In this document: one piece after another, positions 46,880-56,592 of the stretch
How positions within the stretch are numbered: the stretch's first letter is position 1
Layout: each line of letters opens with the position of its first letter
Assembly (NCBI GenBank): GCA_014284505.1
Contig: JAAFYY010000001.1
Coordinates: 2,356,001 to 2,420,000, forward strand
Length of the DNA: 64,000 nucleotides
Direction: 5' to 3'
Source of the DNA: Streptacidiphilus sp. 4-A2
Lineage (GTDB): Bacteria > Actinomycetota > Actinomycetes > Streptomycetales > Streptomycetaceae
Notes under the pieces: model-generated
The model's database searches: none
Seen by the model: only the letters and a program-made list of their open reading frames with translations
Told to the model about the DNA's origin: nothing
Program-made: the position numbers and the translations under genes

Positions 46880-48027
46880 GTGCTGCTGCCCCGCCCGCGA
46901 TCCCTGTGGATCAGCGCTGTACTCCTCGTCGCCTCGGTGACCGCGCTGACCCCCGCACCCGCGCAAGCGGGTCAGCCAAGCGGCGACCGACAGCTCCAGC
47001 GCGGCCTGGAGCAACTGGTCCGCACGCCGGGTGGCCCGCCCGGCGTCATCGCCGTGCTGCGGCGCGGGACCGCACCGAGGTGCTGCGGGCCGGGGTCGCC
47101 GAGGTGGGCACCAGGCGTGAGCCGCAGCCCTACGACCACATGCGGATCGCGAGCGCCGCCAAGGCATACAGCGGTGCGGTGGCACTCAGCCTCGTCAGCC
47201 GCGGACGCCTCGGGCTGGACGACACCATCGCCCGACGCCTCCCCGGGCTCCCGGCCGCCTGGGGCGCGGTGACTCTGCGCCAGTTGCTCCAGCACACCAG
47301 TGGACTGCCGGACTACAGTGGCAGCCCAGTCTTCCGGGCAATCCTCACGGACGACCCCCACCACCGTTTCCAACCCCACTGCCTCCTGGAATTCGTCGCC
47401 GACCAGAGGCTGAAGTTCACCCGGGAACCAAGTACGAGTACTCGAACTCCGACAACATCGCCGTCGCTCTGATGGCCGAGGCCGCCACCGGCCGCCCCTA
47501 CGAAGAACTGCTCCGCACACTGGTCTACCGGCCGCTCGGTCTGCGCGGCACCAGCCTCCCCCAGGGCTACCTGCTGCCGACCCCCTATCTGCACGGCTAC
47601 GCCATCCAGCCGCCGGCCGCCCCCGAGGACGTCAGCACGCTCTTCGGCGCATCCGGCAGCTGGGCCTCGGGCGGCATCGTCTCCACCCCGGACGACATGA
47701 GCGTCTTCATGCGCGCCTACGCCGGCGGCCGGCTCGTCTCCCCCGCCGTCCACCGGCAGCAGCTGACGTTCATCGACGGCGCGTCCGAACCCGCCGGGCC
47801 GGGCCGCAACTCCGCCGGACTGGCGATCTTCCGCTACAGCACCCGCTGCGGAGTCGTATACGGCCACACCGCAACACCCGGTTACACCCAGCTGGCTCTC
47901 GGCACGGCCGACGGCAGCCGTCGCTGACGTTCTCCGTCACCTCACAGATCAACAGGGACAAGCCCACGCTCCTCGCCCCCTGCGCTCGCTCCAGGAAGAC
48001 TTCGTCTGCGCCCTGCTGCGACGCTGA
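46880..48027 (+). CDS. Secreted serine hydrolase (class C beta-lactamase/DD-peptidase family), three or more frameshifts
   Basis: GTG at 46880 after CAGGAG. A Sec signal peptide (LLPRPRSLWISAVLLVASVTALTPAPAQA). Then, in alternating frames: the catalytic S-x-x-K in RIASAAKAYSG, HTSGLPDYSG, the Y-x-N in KYEYSNSDN, and the C-terminal H-x-G-like GHTATPGYTQL. Breaks fall near 47075, 47430 and 47920; the frame ends LRSLQEDFVCALLRR at TGA 48025. About 380 residues, similar to streptomycete R61-type D-alanyl-D-alanine carboxypeptidases. It acts outside the cell on peptidoglycan-like peptides or esters. Confidence 0.82.
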
Positions 48028-48306
48028 CGCCCCACCCCCGGAGCGGGCCAGCACCCCGCTGCCCGAGCACCGCCGCCCCGCGGGCCACGGACGTCTGCCG
48101 GGCCCTCGACGCCGGACTGGAACACGGTACAGGCAGGGCATCCGCACCAAGCCGAAACGCCTGGTCAACCCCGGGCCCATTCACCCTGCCCCAGCCGCCA
48201 CCGCCCCACCCGACAGCGACTCAAACCGACCCCTGGCGAACCCCCACACAACACCCTCCGAGAAATTCGGCTGGCGCCTCCGGCACGATGGCGCTAGCGT
48301 GCGCGC

Positions 48307-49309
48307 GTGAATCTTGATCAAGGGAAGACCGTGCCCGCCGTACCTGTTCCGCTCGACGCCGAACTCCAGGTCGCCTACGACGCCTACCTGGCGCAGGAAC
48401 CGGAGCCGCCGGCGATGAGCCTTGAGATGCTGGCGCAGATCCGCGCGGAGGTCGACGCCGAGGTGGCGGCGCTCGCGGACCTGGGCCGTGGCGGACGCTT
48501 CTCCGTCTCTCAGCCCTCGGTGCCCGGCCTGGACGACGACCCCCGAGATCCCACTGCTCGTCTGCGCGCCTGCCGGAGCGTCCGCATCGCGACCGGTGCT
48601 GTACTTCATCCACGGTGGCGGCTTCTTCTGCAACGACCACCGCATCGGGCTCGACCAGGTACTGGACACGGCCGAGCGGTTCGGGGCCACTCTGGTCTCG
48701 GTCGGCTACCGGCTCGCGCCCGAGCACCCCTACCCGGCTCAGATCAACGATGTCTACGCAGGCCTGCAGTGGGTCGTCGGGCACGCGGACGAGCTCGGCA
48801 TCGACCCGGAGCGCATCATCGTCACCGGCCTCAGCGCCGGTGGGGGCCTCGGTGCCGCGCTCGCCCTGACCGTGCGCGACCAGGGCGGTCCACGCCTGCT
48901 CGGCCAGCTGCTGATGTGCCCCATGCTCGACGACCGCAATGACAGCGCCTCGGCCGTGCAGATGGACGGAATCGATCCGTGGAACCGCAGCTACAACGGC
49001 TTCGGCTGGGACGCGCTGCTCGGCACGGTCCGGAGCGGAGTGGACGTAGCTCAGTACGCCGCGCCCGCCCGCGCCACCGACCTGACCGGGCTGCCGCCCG
49101 CGTTCCTTGATGTCGGCTCGGCAGAGTGCCTTCGCGACGAGGTCCTCTCCTATGCGAGCCGGATCTGGCAGGCCGGCGGCAGAGCCGAGCTGCACGTGTG
49201 GCCCGGCGGTACCCACGTCTTCGACCAGGAAGTCCCCGACGCACGGATCAGCATCGCCGCCGTCGCCGCGCGCCACAACTGGCTGGAACGACTGCTCGCC
49301 ACCAACTGA
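48307..49309 (+). CDS. HSL-family alpha/beta hydrolase (esterase), one frameshift
   Basis: Hormone-sensitive-lipase-like esterase. N-terminal cap MNLDQGKTVPAVPVPLDAEL; break near 48535. Then FIHGGGFFCNDH (oxyanion HGGG), YRLAPEHPYPAQINDVYAGLQW, the nucleophile in VTGLSAGGG (G-x-S-x-G), acid Asp in FLDVGSAECLRDE, and His in WPGGTHVFDQ. Restored about 333 residues. It acts on short-chain esters in the cytoplasm; a similar gene lies 3 kb away on the other strand. Confidence 0.87.
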
Positions 49310-49720
49310 CGCCCCGCCTGCGGGCAGTGTCGGCGCCCAGCAGCCTCACGGTCGTTGCTGATCAGGCTGTGGGGCGGGCAGGGCGGTTCGAGCCCGGGGC
49401 GGGCCGGCGACAGCCGGTTGCCACGACATGTGACCCGTGTCCGGGTCTCGCGCCGGACGGCTGGCCCACAGTTACAGCGGGCCACGCGCCCCGCGGAACC
49501 TCAGCGCCGGGTCGTGAGCTACTGGAGTTGCTACTACCGAAACGCCTTCCAGAGCTTTCGGGGCTACCCCGGCGGCACACTCCTTGACCTCCTTCGATGT
49601 GCCGCTGGAGAACGTGCTGGGCAGCTCTGGCCGAGCCCCGCCCCGAGGGGAGCACCGGGGTCGACGGATACTGCTGAGCTTGCCCTCAGACATCCTGATG
49701 ATCATCGGGAAGCAACGCAC
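49310..49720. other. Region without clear genes
   Basis: Several open frames on both strands lack codon bias of real genes; the area adjoins the adenylate-kinase tail and may be further decayed sequence. Confidence 0.35.
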
Positions 49721-49858
49721 TCACAGACTGCGCTGCTGGAGCGCGGCGATCGCGCGCCCGGATATCTCGTCAAACGTGCCGACAGCGTCGACTGCGACGA
49801 GGAGACCCTGCTCGGCATAGTGCTGGGCAACGGGTTCCAGCATCGCTTCGTAGGACAT
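49721..49858 (-). pseudogene. C-terminal remnant of an adenylate kinase-like gene
   Basis: The frame MSYEAMLEPVAQHYAEQGLL, VAVDAVGTFDEISGRAIAALQQ matches the last 45 residues of adenylate kinases (x-x-P-L-x-x-Y-Y-x-x-x-G-L-L-x-x-V-D-A-x-G-x-x-x-E-V-x-x-R). No nucleotide-binding half (GxPGxGKGT) is found upstream. A remnant, not a frameshifted whole gene. Confidence 0.5.
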
Positions 49859-49969
49859 GCCGACACGAGCAGGGCAAGGTGTCGAGTGGTCGCGAGGGCT
49901 ACGGGGAGCAAGACTGGCTGTAGGCCCCGCAGCAGGAGGGGTGCGAGACCCAAGCAGTGGAGGTGCCAG

Positions 49970-50422
49970 ATGGCCGAGCTCCCACCGCCCGCAGAGGGAA
50001 TTTTGGTAACCCACTTCATCGTCTCGGGCGACGTCGAGCGCTCTCGGCGTTTCTACACCGAAGTGCTCGGCGGCCGGGTGGTCTTCTCCGGAGAGCCGAC
50101 CGTTGTCGCGCTGTCCAACGGTTGGATCGTCATGAATCTCGGTGGAGGTCCGACCGACGACAAGCCGACGGTCGTCCTGGAGACGCCAGGCGATCCCGAC
50201 CGGGCCAGCAGTTTCCTCAATATCCGGGTCAAGGACATCGAAGCCGTGTACGCCGAATGGAGCGCCCGGGGTGCGCAATTCCTGACGCCGCCGAAACAGC
50301 ACCAGTACGAGATCCGCTGCTACCTCCGCGATCCCGACGGTCATCTGATCGAAGTGGGGCAGACCACGGATCCGGATGGGGACTGGTCACCTGCTCACTG
50401 GGCCTCGGGTACGTCCGGTTGA
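49970..50422 (+). CDS. VOC family protein (glyoxalase/dioxygenase fold)
   Basis: 150 residues, ATG at 49970 after GGAGG. Vicinal oxygen chelate fold: HFIVSGDVERSRRFYTEVLGGRVVF, then VVALSNGWIVMNLGGGP, VKDIEAVYAEWSARGAQFLTPP and YLRDPDGHLIEVGQTTD, with the metal Glu of the H-x-I-E-x position in LIEVG. Function (resistance, isomerase or dioxygenase) cannot be told. Its 3' end overlaps the convergent M50-like remnant by 28 bases. Confidence 0.86.
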   Translation: MAELPPPAEGILVTHFIVSGDVERSRRFYTEVLGGRVVFSGEPTVVALSNGWIVMNLGGGPTDDKPTVVLETPGDPDRASSFLNIRVKDIEAVYAEWSARGAQFLTPPKQHQYEIRCYLRDPDGHLIEVGQTTDPDGDWSPAHWASGTSG

Positions 50423-51066
50423 GGGGCTGGGTGGGTGCCGAGATCGGCGGGACCCCTCACCTCAGCGGTGACCGGTCGGCCCGGTGCGCGGTCAGGGACG
50501 TCACTGCGGCCCGGGCCGCAGGCACGCAGGAGGCGGGCGGCGGCCCGGCGGAGCTTCGGTCCGTGCTTGGCCAGGAGCAGCCACAGGAAGAGCACCTGCA
50601 GGGTTCCCTCGACCCCGATGACCAGGGCTCCGTCGAGGATCTGCCGAGCGTTCCCGGAGCCGGCCCCGTCGGCGAGGGCACGGACGGAGCCGACGAAGAG
50701 GGAGACCAGGATCGGGCCGGTGACATAGGCGAAGACGGCCAGTGTGACGAGCGATCCCAGCGGCATCACGGCGGCGTACAGCTTCACCGGTCGGCGTTCG
50801 TGCCGTGGCAGCATGAGCGTGGGGTCGGCCGGGGGCCGTCGTCCGGCCGCCCGGGCCCAGAGCGTCCCAGCTGCGTACCGGGTGTATCCCCAGGCATCCG
50901 CGTAGAGGTTCTTGCAGTCGAGGCACTCCTGGAGGACGAAGTACATGTCGGTGCGCATGTAGAAGGCGAACTGCTGGGCCACCGACATCAGCAGGGCGAG
51001 GATCAGCGCATTCAGCGACCGGAGCGCGAAGCCGGTCGGAGCGCCGAGACTGATGGCCAGGACCAC
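50395..51066 (-). pseudogene. M50-like peptide metalloprotease membrane remnant
   Basis: C-terminal half of a RiPP-associated M50-type membrane protein: ALILALLMSVAQQFAFYMRTDMYFVLQECLDCKNLYADAWGYTRY is the diagnostic block (aromatic, R-T-D-x-Y-F-V-x-x, then C-K-N-L-x-x-D). Two further spans (KLYAAVMPLGSLVTLAVFAYVTGPIL and VEGTLQVLFLWLLLAKHG) follow. The N-terminal part with HExxH is missing: the frame begins inside the neighbouring E1 gene. It is therefore a remnant or a misjoined piece. Confidence 0.55.
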
Positions 51067-51676
51067 CCGTCACCTGCACGTCGCGGTTGAGCCGGTACAG
51101 CCGGTCGACCGCCACCGCGGTCTTGGGCCTGCCCAAGTCGTCCTCGTTGAACAGGAACTGCCGGTTCAGGTTGGCCAGTTCGACGACATCGTGGTCGACG
51201 CAGCGGACCTGGCCGACGCCCGAGGCCACCAGACTTGAGGCGACGGCCGAGCCGATCCCGCCCACGCCGAGCACGGTGACCACGGCCGCCTTGAGCCGGC
51301 TCTGGAGGTCCAGCGGGCTGGTCCGGGGCGTCGTGTCGATCCAGGAGAGGAACTGCGTACTGCGGCTGTACCGCTCCTCCTCCCGCGCCGACAGGCCGAC
51401 CGGAAGGTCCGCGCCGGCGTCCTCGACCCAGCCTGAGGCGACGAGGAAGGCAAAGACCTCCTCGACCTCCTGTTCCGTCGTGCCGTGCCTCACCGCCACC
51501 GTGGCAGTGATCTCCGGCTGCCCCCGGGTTCCGTCCATCAACTCGCACAGCGACCGGACCAGACCCGACTCGTCCAGGAGCTCGGTGGCCAGGCCGTAGT
51601 GCAGGCTCCCGATGCACAGTGCCCCGTCCGGGCGCACATGGGGCCGATGGGGCGTCTTGATGCGTGGATTCCGCAT
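51067..51676 (-). CDS. RiPP leader-binding domain fused to ThiF-type E1 adenylyltransferase, truncated
   Basis: ATG at 51676 after GGGAGG. Residues 1-95 look like a RiPP recognition element (RRE/PqqD-like winged helix): RPHVRPDGALCIGSLHYGLATELLDES, then DGTRGQPEITATVAVR, TTEQEVEEVFAFLVASGWVEDA. From about residue 115 comes the E1 fold: RYSRSTQFLSWIDT, VVTVLGVGGIGSAVASSLVASGV (nucleotide loop), RCVDHDVVELANLNRQFLFNEDDLGRPK. It then ends abruptly at RLYRLNRDVQVTG, where the M50-like sequence begins in another frame. The E1 lacks its second half, including the adenylate-active region, so it is incomplete as read. Role if intact: binding and adenylating a precursor peptide. Confidence 0.65.
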
Positions 51677-51885
51677 GAGGTACCTCCCGACGCGGGGCCG
51701 TGACCCGCACGGATCCGGCCGCGACGGGCCGGGGCTGCCGCGTGGCAGCCCCGGCCCACGGAGTGCTCCGACCGCATCCGGCCGGGCACTGTCGGACCTC
51801 GGCACGAGGCCGTCGGCCCCATGGGCGTCGGCGCGACGCCCGTCAGCACGAAGAACGACTGTTCCTGGCCGCTGTTCCTCGGTGG

Positions 51886-51957
51886 TCAACCGTCGGCCGG
51901 CTTGCGCGGAACCGTGGTCTCCAGCTTGTCGAGCTTGCGGATCTTGATCTGCACCAT
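51886..51957 (-). CDS. Candidate RiPP precursor (leader) peptide
   Basis: 23-codon ORF: MVQIKIRKLDKLETTVPRKP, then ADG and stop. The ribosome site is among the best in the window (GAGGAGGTGA six bases before ATG 51957), which argues that it is translated. It lies 210 bases upstream of the RRE-E1 gene in the same direction. The I-R-K-L-D-K-L-E-T-T helix looks like a leader. The core may be cut off by an indel at the stop, as adding a base after codon 23 opens the frame (LTTEEQRPG...). A speculative call. Confidence 0.45.
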   Translation of the reverse strand: MVQIKIRKLDKLETTVPRKPADG

Positions 51958-52242
51958 GGTGCTCACCTCCTCTCCCTCCGGGCGGCGATGCGGCTGGGCA
52001 CTCCCTCAGCCGCTGCTCTGACCCCAGTCTGGGCGCCCCGCGGTCCCCGGCACCTGAGCCGCCGGTCCCGACCGGTCCCGGACCTGTCCCGCCGTCCGCA
52101 TCGGCCTGCCGGGGCCGCCGCTGAACCTTCAACGCGTCAAGCCGCACCGGCCGTTGGCGCAGCCGGCGGGCGCAGCACGGCCGGACGGGATACCGGTCCG
52201 GGGCGCGCGGCGTTCGCCGCCACGCCTCGGGAGCGTCTGCTC

Positions 52243-53215
52243 TCAGGTGTCCAGCGCGGTCCTGAGTGCGTCAATGGCCAGCTGGCGGGCGGCCTTGGTG
52301 CCGTGGGCGTCACGCATGCTGTCGAGCATGAGGAAGTCGTGCACCATCCCGAGGATCCGCACCGCGGTGACAGCCACCCCTGCTTCGCGCGCAGCCTGGC
52401 GGCGTAGGCTTCGCCCTCGTCGCGCAGCACGTCGGCCTCGACGGTGATCACGAGAGTCGTCGGCAGGCCGCGCAACTGGTCCAGGCTCGCGCGCAGCGGA
52501 GCGGCGTACGGCTCGCGGCGCTGCGCGGGGTCACTGGTGTACTGGTCCCAGAACCACTTCATCCCTCCAGCGTGTTGTAGTAGTGGTCCGCGAACCGCTG
52601 GTAGGAGGGGGTCTCGAAGTTCGCGTCCATGGTCGGGTAGAGCAGGATCTGGGCCTTGAGGGTGACGTCGCCGCGCTCCTCGGCCATCAGGGCCAGCACC
52701 GCGGACATGCCGCCGCCGGAGGAGTCCCCGCACACCGCCAGCCGGGAGGCGTCCAGGGCGTGCTGTGCGCCCTCGCGCATGATCCACTGGGCGACGGCGT
52801 AGTTCTGCTCGATCTGGGTCGGGTATTTCGCTTGAGGCGCCAGGTCGTAGACGGGAAACACCGCTGCCGCACCGGCGCCGACGGCCAGCTCGCGGACCAG
52901 CCGGTCGTGGGTGTGGGCGTCGCCGAACACCCAGCCGCCGCCGTGGATGTACATGAACACCGGCAGCGTCCCGGTCGCGCCCTTCGGCCGCACGATGCGC
53001 GCACGCACCGTTCCCCATTCGCCCGCGTCGACGTCGACCCATTCCTCGTCGGCCTCGGGCTTGGTCACACCGTCGCCGGCCTGCACCTGGTCGAGCAGGG
53101 CCCGGCCCTGCTCGACGGGCAACTCGTAGATCCGCGGGCGCGGGTAGGCCGCTTCGGCCAGTTGCTTCGCGGCCGCCTCCAGCACAGGAGCGGGCGGGAC
53201 GGGCACAGCAGCCAT
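52243..53215 (-). CDS. HSL-family alpha/beta hydrolase (esterase), two frameshifts
   Basis: ATG at 53215. N-terminal helices (PVLEAAAKQLAEAAYPRPRIYELP), then FMYIHGGGWVFGD (oxyanion), YPTQIEQNYAVAQWIM, nucleophile in AVCGDSSGGGMSAV, acid Asp in ITVEADVLRDEGEAYA and His in GMVHDFLMLD. Breaks near 52560 and 52385; the C-terminus ends in another frame at TGA 52243-52245 (ALRTALDT). Restored about 322 residues. Paralogous in fold to the esterase at 48307 but only distantly similar. Confidence 0.87.
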
Positions 53216-53573
53216 GGTCGAGTCTCCTGACGTGTGCTGGAGCAGGACTGCGGGCCGGCCACGTCGCCGCGCCCGCAGGTCCTCCGTGCGGCTCTTCGCT
53301 TCCCACCCTCGAACCGCGCAACCCTGTCCGCAAACGCACCGCGGCGAGTTCCGGCGAACTTCCTCCGTTCCGGCGAAGGGCCGGCGAGGGCCTGCGGAAC
53401 TGCGTTCCTCATCCGCCGCCGTCGGGGTTCCTCATCCGCCGTCGGGCCTTCCGGATCCGAATGGTGCCATGGGCGTATCCATGTGAGCATGCCTATGAGG
53501 TCGGCGTCGGCCGCTCGGGCGATGCCGGGCGAATCGGTCCTGTATCGCCGAGAACCAGCGGGAGCGATGCCGC
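53216..53573. other. Divergent intergenic region
   Basis: Promoter region for the esterase (minus) and the DUF1440-like gene (plus). No gene or strong palindrome is seen. Confidence 0.35.
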
Positions 53574-54109
53574 ATGCGCACTCCGAAGCAGTTGACTCCG
53601 CTCGGCGCGATCGCGTCGGGTCTGGCCGCCGGCCTGGTCGGCACCGTGTGCATGGACACCGTCCGGTTCCTGTGGCAGCGCCGGTCCGGCGGTGAGCGCA
53701 ATCCCCTGCGCTGGGAGTTCGCTCCCGTTCCCACCTGGCAGGAGGCTCCCGACCCCGGACAGGTCGGCAAGCGCCTGATCGAGGGCTTCACCCAGCGCGA
53801 ACTCCCTGATGCCGCGGCCTGGCCGGTCAGCACGTTCATGCACTGGTCGTACGGCGCGGCCAACGCGGCGGTCTACGGCCTCCTCGTCGGCTCGCTGCGC
53901 AGACCCCGCGCGGTCTACGGCGTGCCGTTCGGCGCGCTCGTATGGATCAGCAGCTATGTCACCTTGCCGATCGCCGGGCTCTACAAGCCCATCTGGAAAT
54001 ACGACGCCAAGACCCTCGCTGCCGACCTCGGCCCCATCTCGCTTACGGCGCCGCGACCGGAACCGTGTTCCAGATCCTGAGCAGAACGTGTGCCTGCACC
54101 CGGGCGTAG
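53574..54109 (+). CDS. DUF1440/YagU-like membrane protein, 3' frameshift
   Basis: ATG at 53574. Four predicted spans: IASGLAAGLVGTVCMDTVRFLW, STFMHWSYGAANAAVYGLLVGSL, YGVPFGALVWISSYVTLPIAGLY and, after the shift, HLAYGAATGTVFQIL. As read the gene stops at 54080 with an unlike tail. Adding one C to the CCCC run at about 54033 gives the conserved H-L-x-Y-G-x-x-T-G ending and a stop at 54107-54109. Function unknown. Confidence 0.7.
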
Positions 54110-54138
54110 GGCAGGTGCAGGCTGTCATTCATCGCAGC

Positions 54139-54868
54139 TCAGCGGCCGGCGCTCTGGCCGCCGTCCACGTGCAGGATCTCGCCGGTGACGAAGGCGGCCC
54201 GTTCCAGGTACTGAATGGCCTGGACGACGTCGTCGACCTCTTCCATGCGCCCGAGCGGGTGGCGTGCGGCGAGTTCGGGCGTCGCGTCGGGGTTCATCGG
54301 GGTGCGCACCACACCCAGCGAGACAGTGTTGACCCGGATGCCGTGCGCCGCGTACTCGATCGCCAGTTCCCTGGTGACCGCGTTCAGCCCGCCCTTGGTC
54401 AGCGACGCGAGTGCGCAGGGAACCTGTGAACTGGGCTGGTCGACCAGGGAGGTGGAGATGTTCACCAAGTGACCGCCTCCCTCACGGCGGAGAGCATCGC
54501 ACCGACGGCACTGCGCGAGACGTTGAAGAAGCCGCGCAGATTCACACCGACGATCAGGTCGAAATCCTCGTCCGTGTACTCGGTGAACGGCTTGCCGATG
54601 TAGACGCCGGCGCTGTTGACCACGGTGTCGATCCGACCGAAGCGATCCATCGCCGCCGCCACGATCCGCTCGCCCGCACCGGGCCGCACCAGATCCTCGC
54701 TGAAGGCGAGCAGCTGAGGGTCCTCGGACTGCGGAATGGAGCGGCTGGTGGCCACGACCGCGTACCGAGGCCGCGATAGGCGGTGACGATGGCAGAGCCG
54801 ATCCCTCCGGTGGCACCGGTGACGATCGCGACCTTCTGACCGGTGCCCACACCCGTCGTGTCGTTCAT
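54139..54868 (-). CDS. Short-chain dehydrogenase/reductase without the usual tyrosine, two frameshifts
   Basis: ATG at 54868 begins MNDTTGVGTGQKVAIVTGATGGIGSAIV (NAD loop). Breaks near 54765 and 54475. DTVVNSAGVYIGKPF (N-x-A-G), GVNLRGFFNVSRSA and VNISTSLVDQPSSQVPCALASLTKGGLNAVT follow, with the catalytic serine and lysine. At the Tyr position (K minus 4) an alanine is read (ALASLTK), which I recall as a recurrent variant in one SDR subgroup, so an alternate chemistry or loss of activity is possible. Ends GEILHVDGGQSAGR. Restored about 244 residues. Confidence 0.84.
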
Positions 54869-54919
54869 GCCGCACTTCCTTCACCTGCCCGGGCCGGGCC
54901 GGGCCGCGCCGCTACAGCG

Positions 54920-55615
54920 TCACTTGATGATCTCCAGCATCCGCTTTCCCAGGATTGCGGCCGAGGCCGGGTTCTGGCCGGTGACCAGGTTGCGGTCCTC
55001 GACCATGTAGGGCTCCCACATCGGGCCGCGGCTGAAGTTGACCCCGACCTTCTCCTGGACGTCGGTCTCCAGCAGCCACGTCACCCTGGAGGCCAGCCCG
55101 ACGCCCTCCTCCTCCTCGTTGGTGAAGCAGGTGATGTTGTAGCCCTTGAACGGGGACTCGCCGTGGATCCTGGTGGCCAGCAATGAGGCCGGCCCGTGGC
55201 ACACGATGAACAGCGGGTTGCCCGAGGCCAGCTGCTGCGTCAGCAGCCGCCCCGCGTCGGCGTCGAACGCCAGGTCGGACATCGGGCCGTGTCCGCCCGG
55301 CAGGTACACCGCGTCGTAGTCCTCAAGGCGCACGTCCGACAGCTGCAGCGGCCTGCGCATCGCCTCAGCGGAACGAATGACGGCCTCCAGCTCAAGGGCG
55401 CCGTCGTTGCCGCCGACCATCTCGGGGCGCAGACTCATCATGTCCACGGTCGGGACCACGCCGTTCGGCGTCGCGACGACGACCTCGTGACCGGCTCCCG
55501 TAATGATCTTGTACGGGTTCGCGAACTCCTCGGCCCAGTATCCCGTCGCGTACCTGGTGCCGTCCTTCAGTACCCAGTAGCTTGCTCCGCTGACGATGAA
55601 CAGCACCTTCGCCAT
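54920..55615 (-). CDS. DJ-1/PfpI family protein (class I glutamine-amidotransferase-like, Hsp31 type)
   Basis: 231 residues, ATG at 55615 after AAGGAG. Nucleophile elbow FIVCHGPASLL with C139; the acidic partner is in RYATGYWAEEFANP (E29/E30), and the histidine H140 follows. The long insertion and ITGAGHEVVVATPNG place it with Hsp31-like glyoxalase III/chaperones. It probably detoxifies methylglyoxal or protects proteins. Intact; the SDR gene lies 51 bases downstream in the same direction and may share the transcript. Confidence 0.88.
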   Translation of the reverse strand: MAKVLFIVSGASYWVLKDGTRYATGYWAEEFANPYKIITGAGHEVVVATPNGVVPTVDMMSLRPEMVGGNDGALELEAVIRSAEAMRRPLQLSDVRLEDYDAVYLPGGHGPMSDLAFDADAGRLLTQQLASGNPLFIVCHGPASLLATRIHGESPFKGYNITCFTNEEEEGVGLASRVTWLLETDVQEKVGVNFSRGPMWEPYMVEDRNLVTGQNPASAAILGKRMLEIIK

Positions 55616-55947
55616 GCCAAGGATCTCCTTTCCGAGACCATGCACCGGGGCCCGGCAGTACGACCCGTAAAACCTCATCCACCCGCCGGATTTCTCCCCC
55701 TGTGCGAGCCTATGCGCGTCCGCCGACCGGCGCACCCGGACGCCCCACCGCCACGGCGGCAACCACCGGACAACGCGGGTTCCGGACAGCTGAGTTGGTG
55801 CCGGGCCGCCCGCGCCACCGCTGCCGCCGGCGGTGCTTTGCCTTCAGTGTTCAGGCGATCACAGGGGGCGGCGCTCCGGCCACACCACGGCTGACGGCGC
55901 CTTCTCCTGAGGCTCCGGCCAGGGCCCTCCAGGGCCCGAACCGCGGA
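55616..55947. other. Intergenic region upstream of the DJ-1 gene
   Basis: Should hold the promoter of the DJ-1/SDR pair (minus strand) and the end of the gene at 55948. GC-rich inverted segments are present but no gene is seen. Confidence 0.35.
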
Positions 55948-56592
55948 TCAGATACGGCCACGATCCGTGCTGCCCGGCGAACCCTCGGGCGGAGGCATCA
56001 GCGACCAGTGGTGACGGCCCAGCCGGAGCCGGACGTGACGGCGATGCCGGGGGAACATCCTCGCCGCCAGGCCCAGCCGGGAGATCTCCCACACCGGAGC
56101 GCGGAGCATGTAGTAGCTGAAGCGCAGCCGTGCCGCCGCGGCGAATTCCTTGAGGTCGCCGGGACGGATGCCGAAGCCGGGCATGGTCAGCAGGCACCGG
56201 CCCTCGGCATCGAGCAGCAGAATGCGCAGCTCGTACTCGACCTCCCCGTAGGGCAGCTCGCGCAGGAGGATCAGTTCCACCGGCCGGTCCGCCAGGGGCG
56301 AGGGCTCAACGGCTTCCGGCCGCAGCGGAATCCGCAGCACCTTTCCGGTGCCGTCGACCAGTACCAGGGTCTGTCCACTCCACCTGAGCGACGCGGACCG
56401 CAGCCAGTCCTCCTCCTTCGCGCTGAACACGCCCTCGCGCCGGGCCAGCCACGCCTCGCGCCGGATCGGGCCGACCTGGGCCCGGCCGCCGTACTCGTCG
56501 GGTACTGGTTCAACGGGCCAGCTGGGCGTCACCCGGCCTATGCGGCCGAGGCTGGGATCGAACACAAGAGCCGGACGGATGTTGAACTTCAC
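55948..56592 (-). CDS. Uncharacterised protein, second gene of a coupled pair
   Basis: 214 residues from GTG 56592, which overlaps the upstream stop as GTGA. Mostly beta: KFNIRPALVFDPSLGRIGRVTPSWP, LRSASLRWSGQTLVLVDGTGKVLRIPLRPEAV, LLRELPYGEVEYELRILLLDAEGRCLLTMPG, then FAAAARLRFSYYMLRAPVWEI. The strand pattern with a W-S-x-x-x-L-V-L-V-D-G-x-G motif recalls PH-like (bPH) domains that pair with membrane partners. The C-terminal tail is basic and loses structure. Function unknown. Confidence 0.65.
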   Translation of the reverse strand: MKFNIRPALVFDPSLGRIGRVTPSWPVEPVPDEYGGRAQVGPIRREAWLARREGVFSAKEEDWLRSASLRWSGQTLVLVDGTGKVLRIPLRPEAVEPSPLADRPVELILLRELPYGEVEYELRILLLDAEGRCLLTMPGFGIRPGDLKEFAAAARLRFSYYMLRAPVWEISRLGLAARMFPRHRRHVRLRLGRHHWSLMPPPEGSPGSTDRGRI

